From Bin90 sp965214635 (GTDB lineage: Bacteria > Chloroflexota > Dehalococcoidia > Lucifugimonadales > JADFKI01), in the NCBI GenBank assembly GCA_965214635.1, contig OZ243964.1, forward strand, positions 1,550,001 through 1,614,000: DNA of 64,000 nucleotides, in the 5' to 3' direction. Shown here one piece after another: positions 18,269 through 27,489 of this stretch (positions are counted from its first letter, which is position 1; each line of letters starts with the position of its first letter). Made by a program: the position numbers and the translations under genes. The notes beneath the pieces are model-generated. The model did not search any database and was not told the origin of the DNA. It saw nothing but the letters and a program-made list of their open reading frames with translations.

Positions 18269-19012
18269 ATGGAGGGTCGGTTGGTGGAACTGGGGGATGT
18301 GCTTCGCAATCAATGGGTGGATTGTGCTCAGGATTGGATAGAGACAGACCAGTCCGTCCGCACCGGGATGCTCGATTCGTGGATGCTCAACGCCTTGGGC
18401 GATGTGTCGGGCAAGACGGTCATAGACATCGGCTGTGGCGAAGGGCGTTTCTGCCGTCTGCTGACGAAGCTGGGCGCAATCGTTACCGGTGTGGACATCA
18501 CCGCAGCATTCATCGAAAGGTCTCTTGCGCTGAGGCTCGGCGACGAAAAGTACATCGTGGGCGATGCCGAGAACCTCGATGGGTTTGGGGACGGCGAATT
18601 CGACTTGGCGGTGTCGTACATCGTGCTTGTGGATATTCTGGACTATCGCCGCTCCGTGAAAGAAGCATATCGTGTGCTGCGCCCCGGTGGTCGGTTCATC
18701 GTGTGCAACATACATCCGATGCGAAGTTCGCAGGTCGATGGCTGGATAAGACAGGGCAATCGGAAACTCTTCTATCCGCTGGACGATTACACTCATGAGG
18801 GCGCGCGCGAGTGGATGTGGTGGGGCAAGAACTTCGTCAACATGCACAGAACGCTGTCGAGTTACATCGCCGCATTTCTTGATGCCGGTTTCGTGCTGCA
18901 AGGGCTTTACGAACCGACGCCCTCTGATGAGCAGCTCGCTGCAAATCCGACCTTCGACGACGAGTTTCGTGCGCCCAATTTCATCATATACATCCTGCAA
19001 AAACCATTGTGA
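18269..19012 (+). CDS. Class I SAM-dependent methyltransferase
   Basis: The 247-residue protein has the Rossmann methyltransferase motif VIDIGCGEGR at 51-60. Motif II GVDI follows near 75, then acidic D and the post-motif block RVLRPGGRF near 140. The architecture matches UbiE/Methyltransf_11-type small-molecule methyltransferases. It is followed after 11 nt by an enoyl-CoA hydratase gene, probably in one operon, but the substrate cannot be inferred. Confidence 0.85.
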   Translation: MEGRLVELGDVLRNQWVDCAQDWIETDQSVRTGMLDSWMLNALGDVSGKTVIDIGCGEGRFCRLLTKLGAIVTGVDITAAFIERSLALRLGDEKYIVGDAENLDGFGDGEFDLAVSYIVLVDILDYRRSVKEAYRVLRPGGRFIVCNIHPMRSSQVDGWIRQGNRKLFYPLDDYTHEGAREWMWWGKNFVNMHRTLSSYIAAFLDAGFVLQGLYEPTPSDEQLAANPTFDDEFRAPNFIIYILQKPL

Positions 19013-19023
19013 GAGGGCTACTT

Positions 19024-19866
19024 ATGAGCTACGAATTCATCGAGTACGACGCATCTGGGGGCATTGGACGCGTCAGGCTGAACCGTCCGGCGAAGCTGAA
19101 TGCACTCAGCCGCGAACTGCAGCTGGAGTTGGTGGAGTGTCTGCAGCGTGCGGACGATGACGACGATGTTCGCGTGATGACGCTGATGGGCAACGGGCGG
19201 GCGTTCTGCGCGGGCTATGACATCACGCCGCCGTCCACGCCGGAAGAAGAGCGCGCCGCACAGCAGCGCCGCGATAACATCCGCGCCGACATCCACAGGA
19301 TGAAGCAGACGCCCAACACAATGGCGCAAATCCTCAACCTCAGCAAGCCTGTGGTAGTTGGTATTCACGGCTACTGCATCGCGGGCGGCACTGACCTCGC
19401 TATGCACTGCGACATATCCATCGCCGCAGATGACGCGCAGATAGGCTTCCCGCCTGTGCGCTCGATGGGAACGCCGCCGACGCATATGTGGACATACATG
19501 GTCGGGCCGCAATGGGCGAAGTGGTTCTTGCTCACGGGTGAGTCGGTGTCTGGGGAGCGCGCAGCGGAGATTGGGCTTGTGTGGAAGTCTGTGCCGCGCG
19601 ATAACCTCGCCGACGAAGTTGAGGCGCTGGCGAGCACGATGGCGCGCATCCCTTGGGAACTGCTAGCCGCCAACAAGAGCATCGTCAACCGCGCGCTAGA
19701 GCTGATGGGGCGCAACACATTGCAGCACATCGCCGCCGAGACGGACGCCGTAGCGCATCAGGCGCCCATCGTGAAGGAGTTCGCCCGCCGCTCCAAGGCG
19801 GACGGACTAAAGGCGGCGCTGGAATGGCGCGACGGCCCCTTCCGCGACTATCGCGGCAGGCAGTAA
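19024..19866 (+). CDS. Enoyl-CoA hydratase/isomerase family protein
   Basis: The 280-residue crotonase-fold protein has NRPAKLNALS at 20-29. The two oxyanion-hole segments are GRAFCAGYDI near 58-67 and HGYCIAGGTDLAM near 112-124. Acid/base glutamates of mitochondrial-type hydratases are not evident, so a related activity (isomerase, hydrolase or decarboxylase) is possible. The start at 19024 is chosen because GAGAGGG precedes it; the GTG at 19009 would overlap the preceding gene. Confidence 0.85.
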   Translation: MSYEFIEYDASGGIGRVRLNRPAKLNALSRELQLELVECLQRADDDDDVRVMTLMGNGRAFCAGYDITPPSTPEEERAAQQRRDNIRADIHRMKQTPNTMAQILNLSKPVVVGIHGYCIAGGTDLAMHCDISIAADDAQIGFPPVRSMGTPPTHMWTYMVGPQWAKWFLLTGESVSGERAAEIGLVWKSVPRDNLADEVEALASTMARIPWELLAANKSIVNRALELMGRNTLQHIAAETDAVAHQAPIVKEFARRSKADGLKAALEWRDGPFRDYRGRQ

Positions 19867-19948
19867 CAGCAGCGGAATGTCAGCCCGTTGGGCGAACGAT
19901 TGCCGGTCAGGTTAGGCTGCAAAAATCCCTTTTCCATCGAGGCAAAGG

Positions 19949-20878
19949 CTAGTTCGCAAAGTGCGGCATTACCTCGTTGGCGAACAGCTCCAAATCCGCT
20001 ATGGCGATGGGTTCGGGGAACAGCAGGAAGAAGCAGCCGATGTTGGCGCTGATGTATCGCTGAATCTGCGCTGCGCATTGGGTGGGCGTCCCGACTATGG
20101 CGTTCCCGAGAGACGCTTGGAACTGCGTCTTGGACACGCCTTGCCGCGCCGCCTGCGCCGTCAGCAGCGCCTGCACCGCCGACCCGTCCTTGCCGATGAA
20201 CACCCGTGCGTTGTGGCTGGCGACGACTTCTGCCGCATTCCTGCCAGCGGTTCGGCAGTGCGCCTCCACGACGGAGCGCTTGGCGGCGTGTTCGGCGATG
20301 CTCATATCCGCGCCCATGTTGGTGATGTCAGCGTGTGCCGCCGCCACTCTCAGCAGATGCCGCTCGCCGTGCCCGCCTATCAGGATGGGCGGGTGCGGGT
20401 TCTGTATGGGAGCAGGCTCGCAAAGCGCATCGTCTAGCCGATAGTATCGCCCGCGAAAGCTGACCCGCTCGCCCGTCCACAGCAGTTTGATGACCTGCAC
20501 CGCCTCTGCCAGCATATCCGCGCGATCTCGCATCGGCGGGTATGCGACGCCATATGCGCGATGGTCGCGCTCGCCGCCGCCTGCGCCTATGCCCAGTGTC
20601 AGCCTGCCGCCGCTAATCACATCCAGCGTCGCTGCCATCTTTGCCAGCGTTGCGGGATGTCGATACAGGTTCGCCAGCGTCAGCGGCATCAGGCGTATGC
20701 GCTGCGTCTCCATTGCGAGTGCAGTGAGCGTAGTCCAGCATTCTAGTGTGGGAATGCTCATCAGGTCGTACAGCGACGCCGCATAGTAACCGAGCCGATC
20801 CGCAGCTTGGAACACGGCTCGCAGATATGCGTAATCGTGCCCGCCTTGGTGCACCCGAACGACGAATTTTTTGTCCAT
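19949..20878 (-). CDS. Luciferase-like flavin-dependent oxidoreductase
   Basis: This 309-residue protein has the bacterial-luciferase TIM barrel. Typical blocks are the GGRLTLGIGAGGGERDHRAYG segment (near 85-108), WTGERVSFRGRYY and PPILIGGHGER (near 160). Such enzymes use FMNH2 or F420 to oxidise small organic substrates. The cofactor and substrate cannot be told apart by eye. The gene stands alone, convergent with the enoyl-CoA hydratase gene. Confidence 0.88.
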   Translation of the reverse strand: MDKKFVVRVHQGGHDYAYLRAVFQAADRLGYYAASLYDLMSIPTLECWTTLTALAMETQRIRLMPLTLANLYRHPATLAKMAATLDVISGGRLTLGIGAGGGERDHRAYGVAYPPMRDRADMLAEAVQVIKLLWTGERVSFRGRYYRLDDALCEPAPIQNPHPPILIGGHGERHLLRVAAAHADITNMGADMSIAEHAAKRSVVEAHCRTAGRNAAEVVASHNARVFIGKDGSAVQALLTAQAARQGVSKTQFQASLGNAIVGTPTQCAAQIQRYISANIGCFFLLFPEPIAIADLELFANEVMPHFAN

Positions 20879-20978
20879 AAGATGGCGTCTGTCAGTTGGT
20901 TGGGCTGCCTGCCGCGCTATTCCTGTTCTGCTCCGCGCTGCCCTGTTATGCAGGATATGCTTGCCGTTGAGACAAACC

Positions 20979-23066
20979 CTACTGGGGCGGTTCGGTGATT
21001 TCCAGCGTCTGGTTGGGTTGGATGTCGGTCAGGGTTTGGAGGACGCCGCTGGGCCAGCGAATCTCGATGGTGTCTATGGTGGGCGCTTGGGCGATGCCAA
21101 ACTCAAGCTCTACGCTGTCCATAGACAGGTAGCTTGAGCCGGCGCGCACCTCTTGCACCTGCGTTTTGCCGCCGGAGGTGAGGTAGACGCGTGCGCCGAT
21201 ACCGTCTGCGTTGGAGCCTGTGCCGTCGATTGACATGCGCCCTTTGAGGCGCAGGGTGATCCAGTTGTTTTCGCCGCCGGGGTTCAGCCACACGAACAGC
21301 GGTCCGCCGGCTTCGCCGAAGCTAACCTTGCTTGCGTCCTCCCACAGGCTGCCCTTGCTGTTTGTGGCGATGAGGTCGGGGTAGCCGTCGCCGTTGACGT
21401 CGCCGTGCGCCACGCCCTTGCCGTTTTCGTGGTACTCGGGGCTGATGCGGGTTATGCCGAGATCGCGCTGCGGGTCGCTAGGGTCTATCCTGTCGTAGCG
21501 GGTGCGCTGGATGTCCAGCAGCTGTGCGCGGACGGTGATGTCTTCTAGCACACCCGGGGATATGTTGCGGAGCATCCTGCCGGCGGATTGGAAGACCTCG
21601 CCCCCGGGCGCCTCGCCGCGGTCCACGGTAGAGCCTAGCCAGTAGAGGTCTTGGTCGCCGTCATTGTCGTAGTCGAAGAATGTGCTCCCGAAGCCGAATT
21701 CATAGGCGCTCAAGCCGGTGGGGACGGACTGCATCGGGTGGATGTTGGCGGCGTCCAAAGACGGCGGCGGCATAAGCGGGCTTGGGGTTACGACCACAGA
21801 CGGCGCGGTGTTGTGATATACCCCGACTGTGCCGGCGGATTCGGATTCTCGGACGCCTTCGTTTCGCAACAAGTAGTGCAAGCAAGTGCCATATGAGAAC
21901 TGCTCGTGGTAGGCGCAGTATGGGCGCGGCGATGTGAGCGGGGCGTCTAGGCGTGGGTGATAGCCCACATTCGCCACGAAGATGTCTAAGTCGGCGTCCG
22001 AGTCGTAGTCGCCGATGGCGAAGCCCATCCATGCGCCCACTTGGTCTATCCCCACATGCCGCGCTATGTTGGTGAACCGCACATCGCCGGGCGTGGAGTC
22101 GTTGCGGAACAGGTGCAGCCGGTCGCCGTCGTTTGCGACCCACAAGTCTTGGTCGCCGTCGCTGTCATAGTCGAAGAACACCACCGCTTGGGTCTGCCCG
22201 CTCGGGTCGCCGACGGCGTTGCCGCGCTCATCGCGCAGGTTGGGGTCATAGGCTTCGTAGGCTTCGCCGCTTTCGGCGTCGGTGTATGTTACGGGTTTGC
22301 CGTCGGGGAAGCGCATCCAGACCTGCGGGCCTTGGACACCGGCGCTTTCGGCGATGTCCGTGAAGGTGAGGTCGCCGTTGTTGCGGTATAAGATGTTGAA
22401 CTGACCGTTCAGGAACGGCTTATGCATCGCGCGAAAATCGTCCTCGGCGAGGTTGCCCACATACAGGTCTAGCCAGCCGTCGTTGTCCACATCGGCACAG
22501 GCGATGCTCATAGCAGAACGGGCGTTGAGCTGCGCGCCGAATGCGGCGTTCGTGATGTCGGTGAAGGTGCCGTCGCCGTTGTTCAGCAGCAGCCGATCGA
22601 TGTTCTGTGCACCCTCAGCGGGGGAACGAAAGTCTAACCTGTCGGTGAGGTTGCCCTGTGCGCCCACATAGAGGTCTTGGTAGCCGTCGTTGTTTATGTC
22701 GCAGGCGACTACGCCAGTGCCGTGCGATTGGCGCAGCGCAGCGCCCGTTTCATTCGCAACATTGTTGAAAGTGCCATCGCCGTTGTTGCGGTACAGCCAG
22801 TTGCTGTGCTCGTAGGCGTTGGTTACATAGAAGTCCATATCGCCGTCACGGTCATAGTCGAAGACGGCGACGCCGGGGCGGGTGTTCCACGATTCCTTCA
22901 GCCCGTCCAGAGCCGACTGCGTGATGTTGATGAAGGGCTTGACCGGCAGCGGCTCGGCGCTCTGAGGCTCGGAGGCGGGCGGCGGCGTGGGCGTAATCTG
23001 CTGGCATGCGGCGCACAGGATTGCAGCCGAGAGCATGATCGCAATGGCGATGAGCCTCGGCTGCAT
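20979..23066 (-). CDS. CRTAC1-type FG-GAP/VCBS repeat lipoprotein
   Basis: The 695-residue product begins with a signal and lipobox (ILCAAC); the start at 23066 gives a normal-length signal, the 23162 frame adds about 32 residues. At least seven FG-GAP/VCBS repeats follow with calcium-binding patterns such as DYDRDGDMDFYV, DINNDGYQDLYVG and DVDNDGWLDLYVG. The C-terminal ASPIC/UnbV domain (about 590-690) ends with TIEIRWPSGVLQTL. These are surface-anchored beta-propeller proteins, probably for adhesion or polymer binding. It is 49 nt downstream of an ABC permease gene on the same strand and may be part of that operon. Confidence 0.9.
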   Translation of the reverse strand: MQPRLIAIAIMLSAAILCAACQQITPTPPPASEPQSAEPLPVKPFINITQSALDGLKESWNTRPGVAVFDYDRDGDMDFYVTNAYEHSNWLYRNNGDGTFNNVANETGAALRQSHGTGVVACDINNDGYQDLYVGAQGNLTDRLDFRSPAEGAQNIDRLLLNNGDGTFTDITNAAFGAQLNARSAMSIACADVDNDGWLDLYVGNLAEDDFRAMHKPFLNGQFNILYRNNGDLTFTDIAESAGVQGPQVWMRFPDGKPVTYTDAESGEAYEAYDPNLRDERGNAVGDPSGQTQAVVFFDYDSDGDQDLWVANDGDRLHLFRNDSTPGDVRFTNIARHVGIDQVGAWMGFAIGDYDSDADLDIFVANVGYHPRLDAPLTSPRPYCAYHEQFSYGTCLHYLLRNEGVRESESAGTVGVYHNTAPSVVVTPSPLMPPPSLDAANIHPMQSVPTGLSAYEFGFGSTFFDYDNDGDQDLYWLGSTVDRGEAPGGEVFQSAGRMLRNISPGVLEDITVRAQLLDIQRTRYDRIDPSDPQRDLGITRISPEYHENGKGVAHGDVNGDGYPDLIATNSKGSLWEDASKVSFGEAGGPLFVWLNPGGENNWITLRLKGRMSIDGTGSNADGIGARVYLTSGGKTQVQEVRAGSSYLSMDSVELEFGIAQAPTIDTIEIRWPSGVLQTLTDIQPNQTLEITEPPQ

Positions 23067-23115
23067 ATGAGCGCTTGTCAGTGCGGCTATCACGCGCAAA
23101 ACAGATGAGCGGGGG

Positions 23116-24066
23116 TTAGTCTGCGCCACGAAGGCGGGGGTCGAGCATGTCGCGCAGCGCATCGCCGAAGATGTTGGAGCAGAGCACCACGATGGTTATC
23201 ATCAGCCCCGGCGCATAGACGAGATGCGGGTTATCCGAGAAGTAGTTCGCTGCGCCGACGAGCAGGTTGCCCCAAGACGATGTGGGCGGGTCGATGCCGA
23301 CGCCGAGGAAGCTCAGCGACGCCTCAATGACGATGGCGTTGCCCACATTGACGGCGAGCATCACAATCCAAGGCGCCCATGAGTTGGGGACGAGGTGTCG
23401 CAGGATGATGCGCGGGCTTGTTGCTCCGATTGCGCGCGCCGCCTCGATGTACTGCATGTTTCGCAGCACGAGCGCATGGGAGCGCAACAGGCGCGATGCG
23501 TATGGCGATATGGCGATTGCTAGCGCCACTATCACCATAGACAAGTTGGATTCGTCCCACGGCACTGCGCCATCAAACGGAAGGATGATTGCCATGGCAA
23601 GCACGATGCTGGGAATCGCCATCAGCGTGTCGGTCAGGCGTTGGATGATGATGTCGGTTAGCCCGCCGAAATATGCCCCCGTGATGCCCGCTAGCGCGCC
23701 GAAGGTGATGCCTATTGTGGGCGCGAGCAGCCCCACCACGAGCGAAATACGCCCGCCGTGCATGAGGCGACTGAACAGATCCCGCGTCAGCCTATCCGTG
23801 CCCAAAAAGTGGATCCTGCCCTCTACACCCGCTTTCGAGCTTGTAGAGAATGGCTCGGCGAAGCGTGTACCCGCCTGTGCGTTCGGGTCAAACGGGGAGA
23901 CTAGCTCCGCACCGAGCGTGGCGAACAGCACGACGAGCAGCACTACCACCGCCACGGACGCTGATGGGTATCGACTCCAGAAGCGTTTGAGGTATGTCCC
24001 GGTGCGTCTCGCTATACTCTCGGCGGGCGCTCCGGCAGGCGCAAAAGTCAATCCGGCTTGGCTCAT
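23116..24066 (-). CDS. Peptide-type ABC transporter permease (DppC/OppC-like)
   Basis: The 316-residue permease has an N-terminal membrane segment (about 37-57) and then the BPD_transp_1 domain. The ATPase-contact loop is EAARAIGATSPRII near 205-218, and the C-terminus DALRDMLDPRLRG is typical of DppC. With the next upstream permease and the binding protein at 25389-27158 it forms an importer for a peptide, nickel or other small solute. No ATPase genes are nearby, so shared ATPases must be encoded elsewhere. Confidence 0.92.
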   Translation of the reverse strand: MSQAGLTFAPAGAPAESIARRTGTYLKRFWSRYPSASVAVVVLLVVLFATLGAELVSPFDPNAQAGTRFAEPFSTSSKAGVEGRIHFLGTDRLTRDLFSRLMHGGRISLVVGLLAPTIGITFGALAGITGAYFGGLTDIIIQRLTDTLMAIPSIVLAMAIILPFDGAVPWDESNLSMVIVALAIAISPYASRLLRSHALVLRNMQYIEAARAIGATSPRIILRHLVPNSWAPWIVMLAVNVGNAIVIEASLSFLGVGIDPPTSSWGNLLVGAANYFSDNPHLVYAPGLMITIVVLCSNIFGDALRDMLDPRLRGAD

Positions 24067-24138
24067 TCTGTGCGCTCCTTTTTGAACGATAGAACGGGGA
24101 TTCTGATGCGCATTGATCAGTGCCCCGCTCGCCTGCGG

Positions 24139-25173
24139 TTATGCGTATCGGATGCGCGGGTCAACCACAGAGTAGAGCAGGTCGACCACGAGTATCCACG
24201 CTGCGAGTATGAGGGCGAGTATGACGACTATGCCCACGACCATATCGTAGTCGCGCGCTAGAATGGACAGCAGCACTTGCTGTCCCAATCCTGGGATAGA
24301 GAACACGAACTCGATGACAACCACGCCCGACAGAATAAATCCGAAGTGGTAGCCCGCCATCGTCAGCACCGGGATGCTGGCGTTGCGAACCGTGTGCCGC
24401 GCCACCACGATGAGTTCCCGCAGTCCCTTGGCGCGCGCCGTGCGCACATAGTCTTCCCTCAGCACCTCGAGCATCATGGAGCGCACGAGGCGGCTCAGCA
24501 CAGCGGCGCTGGTCAAGCCGGTGGCTATTACCGGCAGGAAGAGCTGGGCGATGTTCGTGCCCGGGTTCTCCAAGAACGATGTGTAGTTGAGCGGCGGACT
24601 CCAGTTGAAAGTGCGCGATGCGAAGATAATCAGCAGGATGCCGAGCCAGAAAGACGGCACGGCGAGCGACAACGCCGTGAATATCCGTATTCCTTGGTCC
24701 CACCAGCCGCCGCGTCTGATTGCGGATATGATGCCCAGCGGGAACGCCAGCAGCAGCGAAAACGCCATAGCGAATATCGCCATGGTCAGCGTCGCCTCCA
24801 TCTTGTCGCTCACAATCTGGGTTACAAACCTGTCTTGATAGTGCGAATAGCCGAAGTTACCGCCGAGAATGCCGCCCATAAGCGGCACACCTTCGTCGTC
24901 GCTCCGAACGCCGGGGCGAGGCGCTTCGTATCCTAGGCTGGGCAAAACTACGCAGTTTCCGCAGAGCCAGTGCAAGTACTGCACCACAATGGGGTTGTTC
25001 AAGCCGAGGTCTTCGCGGAGCTTCTCTTTGGTTTCCGGCGTTGCACCGCCCTCGGATGTGAGCGTAGCCACGATGTCCCCCGGTAGCACGCGCAGCATCA
25101 GGAACACCAGCGTGCCAGCGAGAAACACCGTCGGGATAATCAGCATCAAACGGCGGATGACATATTTCCACAT
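24139..25173 (-). CDS. Peptide-type ABC transporter permease (DppB/OppB-like)
   Basis: The 344-residue permease starts MWKYVIRRL, typical of DppB, with six predicted membrane segments. The EAA-type loop is YVRTARAKGLRE near 235-246, and the C-terminus VDLLYSVVDPRIRYA is diagnostic. A periplasmic-side insertion of about 40 residues (75-115) contains two Cys (CGNCVV). GAGGACA precedes the ATG. It partners with the DppC-like gene at 23116-24066, 72 nt downstream. Confidence 0.92.
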   Translation of the reverse strand: MWKYVIRRLMLIIPTVFLAGTLVFLMLRVLPGDIVATLTSEGGATPETKEKLREDLGLNNPIVVQYLHWLCGNCVVLPSLGYEAPRPGVRSDDEGVPLMGGILGGNFGYSHYQDRFVTQIVSDKMEATLTMAIFAMAFSLLLAFPLGIISAIRRGGWWDQGIRIFTALSLAVPSFWLGILLIIFASRTFNWSPPLNYTSFLENPGTNIAQLFLPVIATGLTSAAVLSRLVRSMMLEVLREDYVRTARAKGLRELIVVARHTVRNASIPVLTMAGYHFGFILSGVVVIEFVFSIPGLGQQVLLSILARDYDMVVGIVVILALILAAWILVVDLLYSVVDPRIRYA

Positions 25174-25331
25174 ATCTTGTCCTCGGCGGGTCAGTTATAT
25201 GAACAATCAGGGTGTATAGGGCAGGTCGCGATGAATGATAAGTTGATGAATTAAGGATGTATGCGTGGGAACGAAATATGTGCGGCTATGAGGGTGAAAG
25301 ATATAACGGAATGTTATGCGGGAGTTAGCCC

Positions 25332-25366
25332 GCATCCCGACCGGATGGGATGCCCGGTCGGGATGC
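25332..25366 (-). terminator. Hairpin between binding-protein and permease genes
   Basis: A perfect 13-bp stem (25332-25344 with 25354-25366) with a 9-nt loop lies about 22 nt after the binding-protein stop. No T-tract follows. It could trim or partly terminate transcription so that the binding protein is made in excess over the permeases. Confidence 0.55.
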
Positions 25367-25388
25367 TTGTTGCTGCTAATGGGCTAGT

Positions 25389-27158
25389 TTAGGGGCAGGC
25401 GCTGCTCGCATTGGGAGCGTTGCAGTCCAGCCACACATCCTCGAACTTGTTGTTGCTGAAGATTTCCTGCACAACCAAGTCCCAGTTGTGGACATAGTTC
25501 CAATGGAACTTGTTCTGGTTTGCAGCCATGTATGGGACGCTGGGCACCCACTCTTCCACCATGATGCGGTGCATTTCGCCGAAGAGGCTATCCCTCTCAG
25601 CACCTGATGGCAGGGTGCGCGCGGAGTTCCACGCATCAAGGTAGTTCGCAGGCGGATCCCAGCCGCCGTTGCGGCCGCCGCCCGGGCTGTACATGATGTC
25701 TGCGACTGGCACCACGCCGCCATAGCTAGGAGCAGTACCGCCCGTAGCCGCCTCGTAGTTTCTGCCCTCGACGGACGCGATCATTGCAGTCCAGTCTTGC
25801 AAGCGTATCTCCACATCCACGCCTATCTCCGCCATATCCAGCTGGAGCAGCTCGCCGTGGTGGGAGCGTGCGGTAACGGCGATGACTTCGAACTCCGTCA
25901 AGCCGCCCTTCTCGGCGAACTCTCTCGCCATCTCTAACTCTTCGGCGCGCTTTTCGGGCTTATACCCCGGTATGGTGTCCAGGATTTCCTGCTGCGGCGG
26001 GAAGACATAGCTGAACCAGCTTATGGGGAACACTGGGTTCTCGGAGCCTTCGGCGTCGATGACACCCTGCTTGTAGAAGCCGTAGAACACGGCGCGGCGG
26101 GCGTCTATGTTGTCGAACGGGGGCTTCTGATTGTTCAGCTGAATGGCTGCCACATCCACGAATGGTTCAACCTTGAAAGTCGCCTCGCCGGGGAAGTCGT
26201 CTAGCAGCTTTTGGTATTCCACATGGCTCAGCGAGAAAGTCGGCTTTGTGGCATCCGCATTCTTGGCACGCATCGCCGCAATCTGCGCCTGTGGCTCCAC
26301 GATGACGATGGAGGTAACCCTGTCCAAGTATGGGTACGGGCTGCCGTCTGGGGCGTCACGGAAGTAGTCCGGATTCTTCTCCGAGTCCACGGAGATGCCG
26401 TCCTCGGCGTCTATAATCTTGTACGGACCCGTACCGATGACATCCTGCCAGCGCGGGATTGTGCTTTCGTTGGCTTCTAGGACATGCTGCGGAATGATGC
26501 TGTGCCACTGGTTCGCGGACTCTGCGATGAAGTCGCCGAACGATTCTTGCAGGTTAATTTCCAGCGTGTGGTCGTCCACCTTACGCATATTGTCAATCAG
26601 TGCGAATGCGCCAACGCGCGGCTGGATGATGCCCTCGGGCGGGTTGCGCCAACGGTCTATGGCGTAGATGATGTGGTCCACATCAAACGGCGTGCCATCG
26701 TTCCACTGCGTTAGGTTTTCGTTAATCTTGAAGGTGAAGGTCTTGGAGTCGTTGGTAACCTCCCAAGACTCTGCCATATCAGGCCAGATTTCGATGCCGT
26801 CGCGCGGGGAGAACTGCAGCAAGCCGCTGTACATCCTGCCGCCATAGTGGAACAGCGAAATCCAAGTGCTAGTCTGCGAGAAGTCCCACTTTGGCGGGAA
26901 TGTGGCGTTGATGACGCGCAGATGTCCGCCGCGCACGATTTCGCCATCCGCCATGGCAACAGGCGCTGCGGGCGTTGCCTGCTGCTGTGGAATAGACGGG
27001 GGCACTACGGTCGGCGGGAATGTCGCCGTAGCCTGTATTTGTGATGGCGCTGCAGGTTCGTCGGTGGGTGTGGGTGCACCTCCACAAGCGAACGCCGCCA
27101 ACATCAGCGCAATCGCCAAGCTAGCTATGAGCAGCCGACTAGATAGCCTTATACACAT
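25389..27158 (-). CDS. ABC transporter substrate-binding lipoprotein (SBP family 5)
   Basis: The 589-residue protein has a lipoprotein signal ending LAAFAC and a Pro/Thr/Gln-rich linker. The family 5 binding-protein fold follows: GGHLRVI, WPDMAESWEVTNDSKTFTF near 135, TGPYKI near 255 and LMHRI.VEEWVPSVPY-type C-terminal elements. Family 5 proteins bind peptides, nickel, opines or sugars outside the membrane. AGGAGGG precedes the ATG by about 10 nt. A consensus promoter lies upstream at 27283-27311. It pairs with the permeases at 23116-25173. Confidence 0.92.
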   Translation of the reverse strand: MCIRLSSRLLIASLAIALMLAAFACGGAPTPTDEPAAPSQIQATATFPPTVVPPSIPQQQATPAAPVAMADGEIVRGGHLRVINATFPPKWDFSQTSTWISLFHYGGRMYSGLLQFSPRDGIEIWPDMAESWEVTNDSKTFTFKINENLTQWNDGTPFDVDHIIYAIDRWRNPPEGIIQPRVGAFALIDNMRKVDDHTLEINLQESFGDFIAESANQWHSIIPQHVLEANESTIPRWQDVIGTGPYKIIDAEDGISVDSEKNPDYFRDAPDGSPYPYLDRVTSIVIVEPQAQIAAMRAKNADATKPTFSLSHVEYQKLLDDFPGEATFKVEPFVDVAAIQLNNQKPPFDNIDARRAVFYGFYKQGVIDAEGSENPVFPISWFSYVFPPQQEILDTIPGYKPEKRAEELEMAREFAEKGGLTEFEVIAVTARSHHGELLQLDMAEIGVDVEIRLQDWTAMIASVEGRNYEAATGGTAPSYGGVVPVADIMYSPGGGRNGGWDPPANYLDAWNSARTLPSGAERDSLFGEMHRIMVEEWVPSVPYMAANQNKFHWNYVHNWDLVVQEIFSNNKFEDVWLDCNAPNASSACP

Positions 27159-27489
27159 TCTTGTTTTCCCTCCTCCTCAAAATACGAACAGCCAATATAT
27201 GCGCGCCTGATACATACCACAGGGTTGCAAAACACCATCGCCTGCAAGGCTCGGAAGCGGGCGATGTTTATCGAACGCTTATCTTATAAATGATGTTTGC
27301 GGCTTTGTCAATACGCATTTGAGCCTAATGCATTTCTGCAAGGTGAATCAAAGATTCGGTCGGCTAATTCACCGGTTTTGGCAGAGCACCGCAGATTTTT
27401 TTCCTGTCCCAAATCCCCGTACGCCTATGCCTGTGTCGCAGGCTGTGTATCACACTTGTTGCCTGCATCAAGAATACAGGTGTTGGGGG
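27159..27489. other. Intergenic leader region of the first importer
   Basis: This 331-nt gap holds the promoter listed at 27283-27311 and a leader of roughly 118 nt. I see no convincing small gene or RNA in it. Confidence 0.5.
27283..27311 (-). promoter_or_regulatory. Sigma-70 promoter of the first binding-protein gene
   Basis: On the minus strand TTGACA (27311-27306), a 17-nt spacer and TATAAG (27288-27283) form a near-consensus promoter. The mRNA leader would be about 118 nt. Confidence 0.7.
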